Positions 61,745 through 64,000 of a DNA stretch of 64,000 bases are shown in pieces. This stretch comes from JBBWZH01 sp035544115 (GTDB taxonomy: Bacteria; Actinomycetota; Actinomycetes; Mycobacteriales; CADCTP01): the NCBI GenBank assembly GCA_963714145.1, contig OY970235.1:5704001-5768000 (forward strand), written 5' to 3'. The translations under genes and the position numbers were made by a program. The number at the start of each line of letters is the position of its first letter. Position 1 is the stretch's first letter. The notes beneath the pieces were generated by a model. It was given only the letters and a program-made list of their open reading frames with translations, was not told where the DNA came from and did no database searches.

Positions 61745-62725
61745 GTGCGAGTGGTGGTGCTGGCCGGCGGCGTCGGCGGAGCCAGGTTCCTGCAAGGCGT
61801 GCTGGCCGCGGTGCCCGATGCGGAGGTCACCGCGCTGGTCAACACCGGCGACGACGTGACCCTGCACGGGCTGCGGATCTGCCCCGATCTGGACACGGTG
61901 ATGTACACCCTCGGTGGTGGCATCGACGCCGAGCGCCGCTGGGGCCGGGCCGGTGAGACCTGGCGGGTGAAAGACGAGCTGGCCAAGTACGGAGCCGAGC
62001 CGACCTGGTTCGGCCTCGGCGACCTCGACCTGGCCACCCACCTGGTGCGCACCCGGATGCTGGACGCGGGCTACCCGCTCTCCGCGGTGACCGAGGCGCT
62101 GTGCACCCGCTGGCAGCCCGGCGTCACGCTGCTGCCGATGAGCGACGACCGGGTCGAAACGCACGTCCTGGTGGACACCACGGACGGCACCGGCCGGCGC
62201 GCGATCCACTTCCAGGAATGGTGGGTGCGGCACCGGGCCGCGCTGCCGGCGCACGGGTTCGTCCAGGTCGGCATCGAGGACGCGAAACCGGCCCCGGGCG
62301 TGCTGGACACGCTGATGACCGCCGACGCGATCCTGTTCGCGCCGAGCAACCCGGTGGTCAGCGTGAGCACGATCCTCGGCGTGCCGGGCATCCGGGACGC
62401 GATCCGGTCGGCTCCGGGCGGCGTGGTCGGCGTCTCCCCGATCATCGGCGGGGCGCCGCTGCGCGGCATGGCCGACGCCTGCCTGGCCGCGATCGGGGTG
62501 GCGACCACGGCCGAGGCGGTCGGCGGCTGGTACGGCGCCCGGTCGGCGAATGGCGTGCTGGACGGCTGGCTGGTGGACGAGCAGGACGCCGGCGCGGAGC
62601 TGCCTGGCCTGGCGGTGCGGCCGGTGCCGCTGCTGATGTCCGACCTGGCCGCCACCGCGGCGATGGCCCGGGCGGCGCTGGATCTGGCCGGCGCGGCCGG
62701 CACAGCCGGTGGCCTCGGTGGCTGA
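61745..62725 (+). CDS. fbiA: 2-phospholactate/phosphoenolpyruvyl transferase FbiA (CofD family)
   Basis: A 326-residue transferase joining a phospholactyl or enolpyruvyl-phosphate group to FO to give F420-0 or its dehydro form. The N-terminal VVVLAGGVGGARFLQG loop, NTGDDVTLHGLRICPDLDTVMYTLGG, TWFGLGDLDLATHLVRT, LFAPSNPVVSVSTILGVPGIRDAI and SPIIGGAPLRGMADACL are CofD signatures. The GTG start at 61745 is 73 bp from the divergent fbiC start, so one short region controls both directions. It ends overlapping fbiB by 17 bp. Confidence 0.95.
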   Translation: MRVVVLAGGVGGARFLQGVLAAVPDAEVTALVNTGDDVTLHGLRICPDLDTVMYTLGGGIDAERRWGRAGETWRVKDELAKYGAEPTWFGLGDLDLATHLVRTRMLDAGYPLSAVTEALCTRWQPGVTLLPMSDDRVETHVLVDTTDGTGRRAIHFQEWWVRHRAALPAHGFVQVGIEDAKPAPGVLDTLMTADAILFAPSNPVVSVSTILGVPGIRDAIRSAPGGVVGVSPIIGGAPLRGMADACLAAIGVATTAEAVGGWYGARSANGVLDGWLVDEQDAGAELPGLAVRPVPLLMSDLAATAAMARAALDLAGAAGTAGGLGG

Positions 62726-63911
62726 CCAGGCGACCGACAATCCGGATCCGGCTACCGCACCGGCCACCGTGGAGGAACCGGCGCCGGCGATCGAGATCCG
62801 CCGGATCACCGGGCTGCCCGAGCTGCGCCCCGGCGACGACCTGGCCGGGCTGCTCGCCGCCGCCGCGCCCTGGCTGCGCTCCGGCGACATCATCGTGCTC
62901 ACCTCCAAGGCGGTGTCCAAAGTGGAGGGTCGGCTGCTGGCGGTGCCGCCGGACCCGGTCGGCCGGGAGCTGGCCCGGCAGGCCGCGATCGACGCGGAGA
63001 CGGTCCGGGTGGTGGCCCGCCGCGGCCGGACCCGGATCGTGCAGACCCGGCACGGCATCGTGCTCGCCTCCGCCGGGGTGGACGCCTCGAACGTGCGCCG
63101 GGACGAGCTCGCCCTGCTGCCGCTGGACCCCGACGCCTCGGCCAACCGGCTGCGGGCCGAGCTGCGCGGCCGGCTCGGCATCGAGACCGCGGTGATCATC
63201 AGCGACACGGTCGGCCGGCCCTGGCGCGCCGGGCTCACCGACATCGCGATCGGGGTCGCCGGCATGTCCGCCCTGGCCGACCTGCGCGGGGCCGCCGACT
63301 CGCACGGCAACCTGCTGGAAGTGACCGAGGTCGCGACCGCCGACGAGGTGGCCGCCGCCGCCGACCTGACCAAGGGCAAGCTGTCCGGTGTGCCGGCCGC
63401 CGTGGTCCGCGGCGTGTCCACTGTGGACGACCGGCGCGGCTCGCGGCCGCTGGTCCGGGCCGCCGGCGACGACATGTTCCGGCTCGGCACCGCCGAGGCG
63501 ACCGCCGCCGGCCGGGAGGCGCTCGCCGCCCAGCTGGCCGGCCGGGTGGTCAGCTTCGGCGCGGACCGGGTGCCGGACGAGCGGATCGTGCAGGCGCTGC
63601 CCACTGCGGACGGAGTCCGCTTCATGCTGGTACCCGCGGCGTTGGCGGAGGCGGTGGGCGCGGCGCTGCCGACCCCGGTCCCGCCTGGCGCGGCCACCCT
63701 GGTGCTCGTCTGCGTCCCGGCGGCCGCCGGCCCGACCGGCTGGTACGCCGCCGGCGCCACCGTCGAGCGGTTCCGGGTGGCGCTCGCCGCCGACTCGCTG
63801 GCCGGCGCGGTGCTCGGCGTCCCGGCCGACCCGGAGGCGCTGCGCGCCGCGCTGAACCTGCCGCCGGCCTGGACGCAGGTCACCGCCCTGGCCGTCGGCG
63901 CCATCAGCTGA
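62709..63911 (+). CDS. fbiB: F420:L-glutamate ligase FbiB with shortened C-terminal domain
   Basis: A 400-residue ligase adding gamma-linked glutamates to F420-0 with GTP. The CofE part (about 28-260) has LRSGDIIVLTSKAVSKVEGRL, the HGIVLASAGVDASN motif, VIISDTVGRPWRAGLTDIAIGVAGM, LADLRGAADSHGNLLEVTEVATADE and KGKLSGVPAAVVRG. The C-terminal ~138 residues align in position with the FMN nitroreductase domain of mycobacterial FbiB (~200 residues), but are shorter and lack its obvious FMN-binding Arg-rich start. A GTG at 62718 is an alternative start. Confidence 0.93.
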   Translation: MASVADQATDNPDPATAPATVEEPAPAIEIRRITGLPELRPGDDLAGLLAAAAPWLRSGDIIVLTSKAVSKVEGRLLAVPPDPVGRELARQAAIDAETVRVVARRGRTRIVQTRHGIVLASAGVDASNVRRDELALLPLDPDASANRLRAELRGRLGIETAVIISDTVGRPWRAGLTDIAIGVAGMSALADLRGAADSHGNLLEVTEVATADEVAAAADLTKGKLSGVPAAVVRGVSTVDDRRGSRPLVRAAGDDMFRLGTAEATAAGREALAAQLAGRVVSFGADRVPDERIVQALPTADGVRFMLVPAALAEAVGAALPTPVPPGAATLVLVCVPAAAGPTGWYAAGATVERFRVALAADSLAGAVLGVPADPEALRAALNLPPAWTQVTALAVGAIS

Positions 63912-64000
63912 CCCGGCAGCGCAGCTGACCAGATCGCCGCCCGGCCGGAGCTGATCGCCGCCGGCCCATCCAGACCCCCGGTCGGCCCGGCCCGATCACC

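Noticed and set aside
59042..63904. Single 1620-residue minus-strand frame covering fbiC and the antisense of fbiA/fbiB
   Set aside because: Only the part from 61672 down matches FbiC. The upstream half is antisense to two well-supported genes and has no family pattern; absence of stops is a GC effect.

Overview
This is a chromosomal window from a very GC-rich actinobacterium, most likely of the family Micromonosporaceae or close to it. The evidence is gene content and order. An Rv3235-family gene is followed by secA, a LuxR-type response regulator, hpf, comF, lpqB, mtrB and mtrA. Further right come the Trm112/manB/SIS/manA block, a DUF3499 protein beside a small metallopeptidase, whiB2 and the F420 genes. 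This is the actinobacterial core order also seen around Rv3235-Rv3261 of Mycobacterium tuberculosis. The family assignment is inference; no rRNA or tRNA gene was seen.

Layout. 1-3641: an SAF-domain protein running off the left edge, an excisionase-like HTH protein, a two-repeat protein split by a frameshift, a LysM protein and an Rv3235-family protein. 3732-15426 (mostly minus strand): secA, an IS110-family insertion, a response regulator, hpf, a comF that lacks a nearby stop, and the lpqB-mtrB-mtrA operon. 15589-24782: a tightly overlapped operon (membrane protein, DUF4129, DUF4350, MoxR ATPase, DUF58) with convergent spoIIM-like and RDD genes. 24862-27414: a small hypothetical, a short-type S-adenosylhomocysteine hydrolase and a divergent MerR regulator. 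27551-32836: a 1761-residue repeat protein. 33002-39685: sugar-nucleotide genes (manA, SIS protein, Trm112, manB), a cation diffusion facilitator, DUF3499 and a metallopeptidase. 39897-44621: a second giant repeat protein, with 18 identical 18-bp units.

44727-47695 carries a small hypothetical, an XRE regulator, three tiny overlapping genes behind a perfect palindrome, and a FluC fluoride-channel pair. 47805-58244 is the most unusual block: a ribbon-helix-helix protein diverging from a seven-gene operon encoding VirB2-, PrgI/VirB3-, VirB4-, VirB6-, VirB8/TcpC- and VirB1-like proteins plus a protein with a duplicated unknown domain. No relaxase, coupling ATPase, integrase or partition gene accompanies it, and it sits between core genes. 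It therefore looks like a resident type IV secretion-like envelope machine rather than a mobile element. 58403-63911 returns to core genes: whiB2, then fbiC diverging from fbiA-fbiB, which together cover most of coenzyme F420 synthesis from tyrosine and the flavin precursor.

Throughout, proteins carry long Pro/Ala/Gly/Asp-rich tails and in-frame tandem repeats (MoxR N-terminus, RDD C-terminus, MtrB N-terminus, PrgI-like protein, RHH protein, the two giants). Because GC is so high, spurious long open frames cover most genes on both strands and were ignored.
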